From Flammula alnicola (Eukaryota; Basidiomycota; Agaricomycetes; Agaricales; Strophariaceae), in the NCBI GenBank assembly GCA_015499995.1, contig JADNRV010000237.1, positions 1-64,000 of the forward strand: a stretch of DNA of 64,000 bases, in the 5' to 3' direction. The translations under genes and the position numbers were made by a program. This document shows, piece after piece, positions 21,176 to 31,928 of this stretch. Numbering within the stretch: the stretch's first letter is position 1; each line of letters starts with the position of its first letter. The notes beneath the pieces were generated by a model. That model was given only the letters and a program-made list of their open reading frames with translations. It was not told the origin of the DNA and made no database searches.

Positions 21176-23406
21176 ATGTCTCAATCATATCCTGTAGACT
21201 CACCGACGGCGGGCCCCTCCACCCGCTCTTCTTTCACCTACCTCGAGCCCATCCATGGTGAAAATGAGAAGCCCCAGCCACGACCTACTCCCAGTTCGAA
21301 CATCATTGAACGAATCACATCTCGGGGAGAAGAAGAGATTGAACGTTATGGCGGAGACGATATCCACGAGCCCCCTCCGAAGCCCCCTGTCATCCGCGGT
21401 CCCAGCACTTTTACACCGGCAGAAACGCTCGATGCCAACATGGTGACATGGGACGGTCCTATAGATCCGCAAAATCCTCAGAATTGGAGTATCGGATATA
21501 AATGGCTCGTCACCTTAGTGTGTATCGCCATGACCGTGAATGTGTACGTCGACTATTTTTGTCATTTCAACGTCGATCCCTGATCTTCGATCTCATTAGG
21601 ACATTTGCATCCTCTGCGCCTTCATCTGCCTCGCGGCGAATCATGTCCGAGTTCCATGTCACTGCAGAGATATCATATCTTATTACGACAACGTTTCTTT
21701 TAGGATATGTATTCGGCGTATGTCTTTCTTTTCGAGCTCGATCTATCCTAAAACTAATTAATGTCTTGCTAGCCCTTATTTTGGGGACCAGGAAGTGAAC
21801 TCGTTGGACGGAAACCTATATTCACTGTGGCGATGGTTCTGTACACTCTCTTTATTCTTGGCCAAGCCCTAGCGCAAAACATAGAAACCCTCCTCGTCAC
21901 CCGTTTCCTCTCTGGTTTCTTTGCGGTAGCTCCTCTATCAAATTCTGGCGGTATGTCGATCGATTCCCTTTTGCCAATGTACCTTTGTTGATCTATGTAT
22001 GTTAGGTGTTATTGCGGATATCTGGCCAGCAGTTGGACGGGGCCCTGCGACGAGCCTATTTACTGCTAGTGTCTTCCTCGGACCTGTCCTTGGACCTATA
22101 ATCTCTGGATAGTGCGTCGTCTTTATTTCTATTTTCTTATCGCATACCCTGATGGCCTCTCCAGTATCATCGATAGCCATGCATCATGGAAATGGGTTTT
22201 CTGGGTTATGTTTATATTCGCGGCCGTGTGCACCCTGATTATGATCGTCTTCTTGCCGGAGACATATGCCCCAGTCATTTTGCAGCAAAAGGTAAAAAAA
22301 CTGCGGAAGGAAGACCCTGTCGCAAGCAAAAACCTCTACGCGGAGCATGAGAAACAAGATTGGTCACTGAAAGGCGTCATTCACCGCACCCTATTCCGAC
22401 CTTTCAAGATGCTTGCTTTGGAACCCATCCTGCTGCTCATCACAATTTACGTCTCCATCGTCTATGGCCTGCTTTATGCTCGTGAGTATCGTCCTTCGCG
22501 TTGTTTCAACGTCTCTAATAGCTTTCGGACGTGTAGTATTCCAAGCCTTCCCGATCGTCTTCATCGAGCGACGTGGTTTCACTATCGCTCAGGACGGCCT
22601 CATGTTCATTGGAGTTGGTATCGGCACAACGATCGGGTCTGCCATCAACCTTTGGGCAACTGCGCATTATCCCGAGCTCATCAAGAAATGGAAAGGCTTC
22701 CCGCCACCTGAACAGAGGCTTTTCGGCGCCATGTTGGGCAGCCCTCTTCTTGTCGTTGGCATCTTCTGGATGGGCTGGACTGGGCAATATTCCAGTATCC
22801 CATGGTATGTTCCCGGGATCAGCACTATTATCATCGGTACTGGGATCAGTTTGATCTTCATGTCGTTCTTGGTATGTTGCACGTTCCTCAATGTCAAGAC
22901 TCTGACTTATTTTTTTGGTATTGACAGAGCTATCTGGTGGACACCTATTTGTAAGTGACATCTTTCTGGTTATACGTGCAATTTTTTTCCTAAGTAACTT
23001 TTGTCCTTAGGATGTACAGCGCCTCTGCGTTCGCCGCGAACACTGTTGTTCGATCTTCAGTTGCAGCGGCATTCCCATTATTCACCGTCCAGATGTTCAC
23101 AAACGTAAATATATCTAATATAGTTGGTTGGAGCTTTCACTAACGAATTTTCTGCAGCTTGGCGTTAACTGGGCTTGCACACTCCTTGGTCTCGTTGGCC
23201 TTCTTTTCGTCCCAGCTCCGTTCTTGTTCTACAAGTATGGCCCTCGGATACGAATGCATAGCAAGTTCGCGCCGTGTATTGTAAGTGATTTACCGCACAC
23301 GATAGACTAGTTCAATTACTAATTCGTCCTTCAGGATCTTCAAATCGCGGCACAACTCAAGGAAGAGGAGGAGGAGGACGAGAAGCATGGCGAATCTTCT
23401 GCATAA
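21176..23406 (+). CDS. MFS transporter, drug:H+ antiporter type
   Basis: Ten exons (21176-21543, 21600-21717, 21773-21950, 22006-22111, 22165-22481, 22537-22871, 22928-22950, 23011-23104, 23158-23280, 23335-23406) predict 577 residues, all phases agreeing. A hydrophilic N-terminus of about 105 residues ends in DGPIDPQNPQNWS, the usual entry to the first helix of fungal DHA1-type transporters. The motifs GPGSELVGRKP (motif A-like loop) and SVFLGPVLGPIISG (motif C-like, helix 5) follow, then SWKWVFWVMFI. The second half has six more helices and the tail ends in an acidic run (EEEEEDEKHGE). It probably exports small organic molecules across the plasma membrane using the proton gradient. Substrate cannot be predicted. 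Exon 7 is only 23 bases long. Confidence 0.85.
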
Positions 23407-23927
23407 GCAGATTCGTCATTTTTAATGGCTTCATTCTAAGTTATCCGGTTGAGTCAAGGACTATCCATTGGAATTTATTATTGCATTATCTCTTTCGTCG
23501 ACTCTAGTTTTGCATCGCATTTAACGACATTTATGCATCCCATTAACCGCACTTTGCACCCCTTGATAGATTTTGTTTGCACACCCTATGCATCATTCAT
23601 GTATCGCTTAGACCACGCATTATACACCCGTATACTCGATTCATTGTACTTTTTTTTTTGATAATAAAACACACTAATTTATGCGAAATGATCACGGATG
23701 GTCTCTTCCCCAGTATGGGATTCGCACTTTAAATAAACACTTATGTAAATTATATATTTGCTTACTTATACAGTATTGCGTAATAAATAATAATTTCAAC
23801 TTTTGTTTTGACTTTCTTACACACTCTACGAAAACGTCCTGGGTCCTGAAATCTCAAGTAAACCTCAAGTTCAAGTCCCCCATCTAAAAGCCATCCGTAA
23901 TAATAGGCGAAATTCCGGAAGTGCCCA
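23407..23927. other. AT-rich spacer
   Basis: This is an AT-rich stretch between the transporter and RPP1, with a T10 run near 23650. It probably holds the transporter's 3' UTR and the RPP1 promoter. No gene is seen. Confidence 0.35.
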
Positions 23928-25218
23928 ATGTTTTTCGATCTCAATATCCCAATAAAAAAGAACTCGCCAAGGCAAAATGTCTCAAAGAAGGGAAAGCAAA
24001 CCCAACAGGAGCCGACGGTGACTTGGACCGCCTCCGAAATTTCTTCTATTGAAGGACGAATCGACCTCTTGGTCCACTGTTAGTTGAACCGTTACCTCCT
24101 TATGGTACACTGAACAATTTCAAGTAGGATATTCTGTCCTCGGATTGTCGCAAACGGTATACAAGAAGGTCGACTCGAAGACACATATTAATGTGCTTGA
24201 TAGCTTGACCACTCGGCTACGGACGCGACCAGGAATTGTCTACCTCAAAAGACTGAACATCATCTTGGATCAGGACAGTGAAAAGGGCTTTGGATTGGTG
24301 GGTTTGGCTATCTTTTCTCCGAAGGATATCTGTTTACGGTTTTCATCAGATAAACGCGAGCGTTTCCCTGTTCAGCACTTACGATTTGATCGCTCTTGTC
24401 CCAACTACACACAACACATTGTCTCTGGCGTGTCTTACCCACAGCCTGCCTTCCCAGCTCACTGCGCATATTATCTCGCTTCCATTGACATTGCCGCGAC
24501 TGCCGTATCACCTCAAGCACACCCTCATCCGAACTGCCATTAAAAATGGAGCCGTTTTCGAGATTAATTACGTTGGTGCCCTTGGGGGTGAAAACGACCC
24601 TGTCCTTGTGGAGGCAAATGCGGCGGAGAATGGACCTGGAGCAAAACGGAACTGGTGGGCCTCTACCCGAGAACTTACACGCGTGACGAAAGGAAAGGGT
24701 CTGATAATCAGTGGCGGTGTGGTTGCCGAAGGAGACCTTCGAGCACCGCGAGATGTTGCGAATTTGTAATTATCGCCTTTACATTATATTCCTAAAGTCA
24801 ACTGACAACGCCCTGTTAGAATTGCAATTCTTGGACTCGCCCAGGATGCTGCTCACGAGGCGTCAACAAAAGCCCCAAAATCGCTCGTTATACGTGCTCG
24901 TAAGACATTGTATATTTAGCACTTGTTGTGTTTGCTAACCTTCCATGTATTCTTTCAGAGACACGAAAAACGTATCGGGCGGTCATATCAGAACCTAAAG
25001 TTGTATTTCCAGGTGACTCAAATCCATCTGAAGGGATCAGCCTATCGGAACCTTTACAAACACCACGGGAATGGTCGTCTGGATTTACTCAACACGACAG
25101 TGTGCCTCAAAAACGCGTACGAGAAGACAGTCTGACTGGAACTGTCGCCGCCGGTTCCTCTGGCGGGTTATCGAAAAAGAAGAAACGAAAACACGAGGAA
25201 GGTAGGATTGTCACCTGA
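23928..25218 (+). CDS. RPP1: RNase P/RNase MRP protein subunit Rpp1 (p30)
   Basis: Five exons (23928-24078, 24125-24297, 24350-24765, 24820-24899, 24959-25218) give 359 residues with matching phases. The start MFFDLNIPI is characteristic of the p30/Rpp1 family. The TIM-barrel core is recognisable: SLFSTYDLIALVPTTHNT, HIISLPLTLPRLPYHLKHTL, NGAVFEINYVGALGG, KGKGLIISGGV and DLRAPRDVANLIAILGL. The C-terminal 85 residues are disordered and end in a Lys-rich nuclear/nucleolar-type stretch (SKKKKRKHE). Rpp1 is a shared subunit of RNase P (5' maturation of tRNA) and RNase MRP (rRNA processing), so it should be essential. The core aligns without gaps, which supports the exon model. Confidence 0.9.
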
Positions 25219-25557
25219 CCACATCCTGTCCAATGTAGACGCTGTCGAGGAAATCCAATTGCCTTTCAGTATGTCCTCGCTTGATAATTATACGTGAGCG
25301 CGACTTTCCTGGTAGTTTGGTATGAGCGTCCAATCGGAAATGGACCGACCACGCCGGTAGGATTGGATAAGGAAGTGGTGACTTGACAGCCACGGAACTC
25401 TGACCCCGCTTTCTCCACCACCCCCAGCAGCAAACCCCATCCTCTTTTCATACTGAGCAGCTTGAATTATTTGGCGAGATTCGTCCTGGTACCCTTCAGA
25501 ACAATGTCTAGATCAAGAAGGTTCCTGCGTACTACTTACCATACGCGGACATAAGCC
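25219..25557. other. Spacer
   Basis: No gene is seen. An upstream exon for the N-acetyltransferase relic could lie at its right end: ATG at 25504 with a GT at 25521 and the CAG at 25561-25563 could be a first exon. This is not certain. Confidence 0.3.
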
Positions 25558-26817
25558 ATGCAGTGGTTGGCACGCACAGGGTTGGATATTGGGGGGAATG
25601 AACGCGACCTCGCGAATGGACTGACTCCAGCCTCGCTAGAAACCTTATCCCTACCGGTGAAATACCACCTCACGTTCCCATTTGAAAATATCGAGATGCA
25701 TTGGTGAGTCCTTCAGAGATGAAATCGATTGTTACCTGATGATGATATCGCCGACAGTACACCCCATCACACGACGGACGTTACACCAGAGGGGGTCTTC
25801 AAATGCCTAGGATTGGAAAAGAAAGGAGGGTCCTACTGTATTGGCCTTAACGGTCTCATACTGTGTATGCTGCGCGTACTGGGTTACAGGTATGTGCTGT
25901 TATAATTAGCCACACATGGGCTACATGCACGACAGCTTCCTACCAACATAACTCTTTTAGGGCATTTTCAGGCGCAGCAAGGGTCAATAACGGAGACGTC
26001 GGCGGACCTCTGGCATACGCGTCGCTGAACCACCAGATCATTCTTATGCAGCCGGAACTCGACAGTAGTCAACCATATCTGGTGGATGTAGGGTTCGGAG
26101 GGTCTGGTCTCGTGCAACCAATCCTAGCCAATCATGCTCTCCATTGTCCAACGCAGATGAAAACCTGATCATGGGCCAACTCACACGAACATCAAATCAA
26201 AGTACAAGCATCGGTTAGTGATAAAGAACTAATATCCGAGATGTGAATGAAGGCTAACTCTGTTATGTGTATTGCTTGTCTCTGACTCTCTGAAATCTCC
26301 AAGGACTCCGGTGTGCCTAGCGAGATTAAGTGGAACCTCGAGGTCCTACATGAAAAAAGTGAATCTCGAATGCATCAATGTGGCGGATCCTGTACTCTTT
26401 TTCCGAAGACAAATTTTATACAAGAGACTTTCAAGATGCCTCATCCGTATTCTCCATGATGCCAGTACCGCGGGGGATATTCTGGAACAATGTACTATGT
26501 GTCAAGAACTTTGTCCTCGAGGATGATCACATAGGACGGTATGTTGCCAACGGCATGTCTAAAAACGCCCCAAACGCGGGGATTGTTTATCGAGTGGTCA
26601 TGAAGTCAAGAGAAAACTCGGGGGTGAAACGGAAACAATTAGGGCTTTGGACACCGAACTCGCAAAAATACAAGCCCTCCACGACATTTTCGGCGTTGAT
26701 CTTCATGATGACGGCGCTCGCCATATCATAGGACGAGAGCCTGCCTTTCCTGAATTCAACCGCATCGGATCTATTGTCTATCTCATGTCAGTCGTTGATT
26801 TTATCTATTCATATTAA
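25558..26817 (+). pseudogene. Arylamine N-acetyltransferase, frameshifted
   Basis: The first three exons (25558-25703, 25758-25889, from about 25963) join well and show family hallmarks: LTFPFENIEMH, GGSYCIGLNGLIL with the catalytic Cys, LNHQIILMQ with the catalytic His, and YLVDVGFGGSG with the catalytic Asp. These enzymes move acetyl or malonyl groups from CoA to arylamines. After 26140 the frame breaks: ENLIMGQLTRTSN follows only after a +1 shift, YSFSEDKFYTRDFQD after another near 26370, and TIRALDTELAKIQALHDIFG after a third near 26600. At least three frame changes mean the C-terminal half cannot be made as one chain. Recent inactivation is likely because the catalytic triad is still intact. 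Assembly errors are possible but would have to be several. Confidence 0.72.
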
Positions 26818-27620
26818 TATCTCATGACTGGTTCAACCCACCCTGGCGCCTTACTCGTCTTAGCGTCTTAGTCAGTGATAATGGTCAAATTTGATATGGG
26901 CGCGTGTTCAAAACGCTCAGGTTCTAGACCATCATTCGGGGGCATGGTCAGGTATCTCCAGATATTCTATCTGTTAAGAAACCACCTTTCTCCTTTTCCC
27001 CTCTTACCAGTTACTGATCTGCGCAATGAAAATAACTGTCATGGGACTCAAATCCGCAGAAGAGTGTCCTTAACTGCGTTCTGAGGTCATTCCTCCATCG
27101 TCTTCTACGCCTTGGTCAACTTTTCTTGGTTCCTTGCTATGCCCGCCATGTAGCTCTGGAACAACCATTGATCGCTGCCATAAAAGACACAGTAAGTCTT
27201 CTCTACGCTGGATCCTCAACTGAAACAGATCTGTGACTTAACGCTTACTTGATTAGGCCTTAGGCCTTGCAGAGACCATAGATCGACCCTCGTAGATTCC
27301 GCTTGGTCTATTTCTAACACCTGGCAAACTCCGCAGATGTTTTAAGTAACAAGCAAGGGTCAAAGAGATCCTGCAAATTCGTCGCATACAAGGCACGTTC
27401 TTTTAAATGCTTGTAGGCCCGCGGCACTGACATCTCAAGTCTATAGGCCATTTTTAAAGTCGTAAAACCCTGTTGTTCGCTTTCAAGGACTACTCAAATG
27501 GAACTGTGACCTCCTGCACCACACATGTTGCGATCTAGATAAAATAGCTCGTAGGGCCCAAGCCCTATGATATAATGAGCTCTAAGCGCTCCAGGACAGA
27601 ATCCATCCTTCGTCCAGGCT
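26818..27620. other. No gene recognised
   Basis: A spacer of about 800 bases with only short frames. No repeat or RNA gene is recognised. Confidence 0.3.
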
Positions 27621-28922
27621 ATGCTGTTCTTCAACCTCCTCGCGCGACTCTTTCGCACGGCAGAGAAACCGTCGCATCACGTTCAAAGTCCTAAAATACA
27701 ATATTCTTCTGTTGACAGTCTCGGCTTCGATGACGTCAAAGGCGAATTCAACTCCTTTCGTCGGGATGCTCTTCCTCAAGCCAAATCTCTATCCATCGCC
27801 TCGCCTACAGAGCCATACGCTATATATGATGGAGGCTATGACGACGCTAAGGATCGTGGTATATGTCTACGCATTGCTAATGGCGGCGCTGGACAAACTG
27901 GCCTTATCCGGGCATGGGCCGACGCGTTCATACAATACATGGTTCATAGAGGCGTTGAGCCTTTCGAGGTATGTAACATGGTTTAAAGCGTTAAATCCGA
28001 GACTGAGGTGAGGTTTTACAGGTCGCATGGTATTTAGGAGATACAACAGAGAGCCTTGCTTTGTTGACCTCCGGTGCAGTGGACGTGGCCTTGACCTACA
28101 ATGCGGCGGCTGAAACGCAACTCCTTAACTCTGGGGACGCGATTGAACGAATCTATGCCTTTCGAGTGAGTCCTCTCTTGTTCACATCTGTAATCAAAAT
28201 GCTTATCAACAGTAGGATCACTTTCTTCTCGTGGGACCAATATCTAATCCGGCTCAATTGGATGATAGTGATGACATCCTAACCATGTTCAGTAAAATCG
28301 TGGCTTGTGGAAATGCTGATGTTGCCGTAGGTAGAGCCTCTACCGCATTCGGAGTATTTTGCTGATTTTTTTCTCTCCCTGAAACCCTTGGCAGAAGCCG
28401 CCAGATCCTGACATTCACCCTGCTACCCGATTTCTCTCTCGCTTCGACAAGAGTGCAACAAATATCAAGGAAAGCCAGATATTCACCACAATAGGCCAGG
28501 TAATAAAGGTTCATTTACTTAAATATCTAAATCCTGACGGCCATTTTGTCTTGCCGCTTTTCATTTTCAAGGTTCCTTGGGCGCTAGATTATTCGAAGTG
28601 GTACCATCAGTATCCGCAATTTCCGCGGGAAGCACTGCAGGCAGCTGCCCTGCTTTCCGAATATACCCTCACAGATCAAGGGTCGTGGCTATGTGCTCCG
28701 AAGTCTCTTACCCGCAGTCTGAAGGCTTTCAAAGTCGGCAGCAACGACCCAAGTGACCCTTTGCTTAGTCCTGCCCACCTCCTCTGCAGCAACAAGGTGC
28801 CTCCCGTTTACGAAAACATTTGCAGGGCATTCATGACCTGGGTCAAAGCTCCGGATGGTGGGCAGAGGGTCACGGAGACCTTCTCTCAGAATGGGCATAT
28901 CTTATACTCAAAAGCGCCTTGA
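27621..28922 (+). CDS. Periplasmic-binding-like protein (TupA/PBP-type)
   Basis: Five exons (27621-27968, 28022-28165, 28216-28326, 28395-28499, 28572-28922), all joined in phase 0, predict 352 residues. The body reads like bacterial solute-binding proteins of the tungstate/molybdate type: RIANGGAGQTGLIRAWADAF, VAWYLGDTTESL, SGAVDVALTYNAAAE, DHFLLVGPISNPAQLD, PATRFLSRFDKSATNIKE and EYTLTDQGSWL. In bacteria such proteins deliver oxyanions to ABC importers; in a fungus without that importer the partner is unclear. The first 75 residues are less conserved and I see no strong signal peptide, although MLFFNLLARLF is hydrophobic and could act as one. It is intact. Bacterial origin in an ancestor is plausible but not shown here. 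Confidence 0.68.
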
Positions 28923-29531
28923 CCCAGTCGGAAACGTACATGTCTTTGACATCCTTGTATTTGTAGATTGTAACGATCCTGGCTTATGATTACTACCGTA
29001 CGGTTCACAATGGGTATACATCTATCAATGAGCTCTACAACATAGGTACTACTATGTACTCGGGGAAACTTTGATAAGACAGCCGTGTCAGCTGCTGCAT
29101 TTCTATCGCGCGGTACATCTCGCAAACATCATTTACACTAGCAGCCATAGCCTTACTAGAAACAGCGGCCAGATATCTACTAGTATCTTGGCCTGTGATG
29201 GCGATTATTACGCCAGAGCCAAGTGCATATCCATATAGGACCTTAAAGAGGGAGCCGCATGGACTCGGCGTGCACAAATGATGGAAACTTCAATGCTAGT
29301 ACAGCGATACTGCATCCGAAGCTGGGTTGCATGACGCTTGAGCGAGAAGGGCGGAAGCTCCTCCACCGTATGCGGCACAGCATATCCTAAGCGAGTGAAA
29401 ATACCTCATGGCTTGTCCGGTTGGTACTATCTTATTGGAATCATGATCTAGAACTACTCGACTCTCGAGCATATATATGGGTTCCGCGATTTATTCTCCC
29501 TCCAATACCTTGCCGCTCTTTGTGTGCCACG
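28923..29531. other. No gene recognised
   Basis: A spacer with short frames on both strands; the right end should contain the promoter of the secreted-protein gene. An upstream in-frame extension to 29421 exists, but nothing marks it as coding. Confidence 0.3.
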
Positions 29532-30254
29532 ATGATGACTTTGACGATTTGGGAAACCTTTTTGCTTTATGTTCTCTTCATGGATGGTACGTTTGGTGTT
29601 CGTCGACGAATCATTGGTTACATGTCCACTAATCATTCGATATGTATTGCTCAGTTGGCGTTGAGGCGAACCCCGTAACATTATACCGCGTCGGAAATCT
29701 TGGAGATGCTAATCCTACAGAGGGCATTGCCACGATCTTGAATGTAACTGCAATCGGTGTAGGCGCCAATGGAGGGACAACATACTCGGAGAACGTAGTT
29801 ATTTCGGGCATTGCGAGTCTCAATGTCTTGCCATCGTCAAGCCCCACCATTGTCAGCTTCACGCAGACCGGCGCAGGTATGTCAAATTTATCTCGCGCTC
29901 GACTATTTTGGTGGTTGCTGAACAAACGCTACAGATCTCTTCGTCGAAAACTCGGCCTGGGTATATCAGAGCATCCCTGATGCTTCGAAGAAATTCAATG
30001 GCTTCGAGCAGAATTGTACGCTCAACGCCAATGAAACGACCAGTGACTGCGTGGCAATTATCCGCGACGCCATTGGTAGCACCACGACTTCGACATTCAC
30101 AACGTCGTTTAAAGGAACCGTTGTGCCATATTACACGTACACTGGGGGGATACCAAGGCAGACGAGCTCGGCTTTAGTCCATTGGGAGTTGAGCTTGTGG
30201 TGGGGAAGTTACATCATGATCGCCTTTGCGTTGTCGTGGGTTCAAGTTTGCTGA
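29532..30254 (+). CDS. Secreted, possibly GPI-anchored protein
   Basis: Exons 29532-29586, 29655-29876 and 29935-30254 give about 198 residues. The start region has a hydrophobic stretch (ETFLLYVLFMD) that would serve as a short signal peptide. It is followed by GVEANPVTLYRVGNLGDANP and a Thr/Ser-rich extracellular body with Asn glycosylation motifs (NVT, NCT, NET). The C-terminal SYIMIAFALSWVQVC is hydrophobic, as in GPI-anchor signals. This resembles small secreted proteins common in Agaricomycetes, with no known activity. The exact start is uncertain because the signal peptide is short and the ATG pair at 29532/29535 is ambiguous. Confidence 0.6.
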
Positions 30255-30336
30255 TTAAAGGTTACGCAACTTGTAACTGCAATCCATCAGTTTCATTACG
30301 CCCATCGTATAGTCATGAGAAAACGACAAGATACTT

Positions 30337-31259
30337 TTAAACATACTGCTGGCGACGTTCTGATACAGTAAGGAACGGGTCATTCCTATCCAACCATCTC
30401 ATCACGGGTGCCTCCGCTCCTGCCGGGAACACTGGGGGTGGAAGCTTAGCGAACTCGATAGCTCTGCGAGCAGCAACGAGAATTATGATCGCAGCTATGA
30501 TCACTGTAAGTGGGCAAATGCGTTGAGCAAGACAGCCAGTCTAAGAATGGGTTGAAATGGCCTCACTCGTGAGGACGGCCAACCAGGAGGAGACGGCCAT
30601 TGCTGTGATGGCATTGCAGCATCCTCGACCAATGACCAGAAAATGCTCGTTTGGTCCAGAGTAGCACCGTTTCGGAAGTTCAATCGTGAGTGCAAGTCCA
30701 GAGACTAGCAAGGAAACATCAGAAGAAGGGAAGAAGGATCTACTGCAACTTGGACTCACCTGCGAAGAGCAGAATAACACCAGAGGCATAAGCAGCGTCG
30801 ATCATCGTAGGATCACTGCTTTCGTCTTTGGCACGTTGGATGCTGTGAAGCAAGAAATTAGGCTATGTTGGAATTTGCACAACAGCTTCGTACAGATAGC
30901 ACAGGGATGCGAAGTGCCCCAGAGCGATTAAGATGCCAAAGCAGACTATGCCAAAGAGAAGGGCTAGAATCCTCATAAGATATCATTAGATGGTTAGAGG
31001 AGGGCATGATCTCACCCTCTTTCTTCGGATGGAGGTATGAAAGCGTCAGAATACCCAATAAGAGGTTCAGAGTCGCCAGAAAGATGGCAAATCCTGCAAA
31101 AATCCCAAAGTATCAGGCCACCGTCGAACAACGGCAGCACCGGCGCAACCACAACGCACCGATATATGGCCACTGTTTGCAGAGTATATCAATCGTTTTC
31201 TTCATTTGCGAACGTTGCTGGCCGGGCCCGCCGGTCGCGTTCACTGTCGGTGTGTCCAT
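30337..31259 (-). CDS. Four-span membrane protein F
   Basis: The six exons are 31259-31160, 31093-31016, 30963-30894, 30842-30760, 30704-30567 and 30503-30337, predicting 211 residues with agreeing phases. Four hydrophobic segments are visible: GFAIFLATLNLLLGILTL, LLFGIVCFGILIALGHF, AYASGVILLFAGVSGLAL, and a long last one ending MIIAAIIILVAARRA. A hydrophilic tail follows (EFAKLPPPVFPAGAEAP, ending RRQQYV). I do not recognise the family. The neighbouring gene at 31929-33621 has the same orientation, six exons, four spans and a short hydrophilic tail, so the two may be old tandem paralogs. Confidence 0.62.
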
Positions 31260-31592
31260 ACTACGAAGTACTCGTAAGAGGGGTCGTTACGAAAGCCAAG
31301 GGAGCTGGAGTGGGTTCGTTGGTCTCTGTCAACAGAGGGCACTGAGGTCGAAGGCGCTGCCTGACGAGAGTAGTGGAGAAAAGGAACCAGCCTTGTCGTT
31401 GTCGGAGACAGCGAGACAGCGTTCACAGCTAAATCCCTTTTGGATTGCGACCATCATTTACGGATTCCGAATTATGCAAAGTACCTATTTATGTAAAGGA
31501 GCCGAGGCTTATTTCCCCGCTTCTCCTAACTTAAGACTTGCTTATACGAGTCGCTATTTTCCATGGAGTCAGGAAAAATTATTAAGTAAGAA

Positions 31593-31810
31593 TCAGGCTG
31601 TATTGTTCGAATATGTACATTGAGGAGAGCTAGGAAGAGCCCTAGTAGGCCACAGAACATGCCGCAGGCTCCGATTGAATGCTGAAACTTGCCAGCCCTG
31701 GTTGATGTCCGTCGAAGATCCGGACAAATCGAGGAAATCAGAAGACTCGTGAGCTGGTCGCGAAAGCAGATGGATGAGGGAGAATGCTATAAACCCGGTC
31801 ATGATCGATA
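31593..31810 (-). pseudogene. Possible exon relic of a third membrane-protein paralog
   Basis: On the reverse strand near 31690-31600 a short frame reads HSIGACGMFCGLLGLFLALL, which looks like the first membrane span of the neighbouring four-span proteins (compare LLESIGVLVCLFSF in the gene to the right). No further exons could be joined to it. It is either a leftover of a third copy or an unrecognised 5' exon of gene F. Weak evidence. Confidence 0.3.
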
Positions 31811-31928
31811 AGAATGCGAGTTAGCGCGATATATATGTAGATAGATTATGTTACAAGTGATAAATATAGTGCAACTACCTTGTAGAATGCATTGTCCTTG
31901 TGCAATATACTAGTTCAACATTCAGGAA

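Noticed and set aside
13164..30254. Reading the run of enzymes and the MFS transporter as a secondary-metabolite cluster
   Set aside because: No backbone synthase is present, and RPP1 and the Sae2/CtIP gene are housekeeping genes within it.
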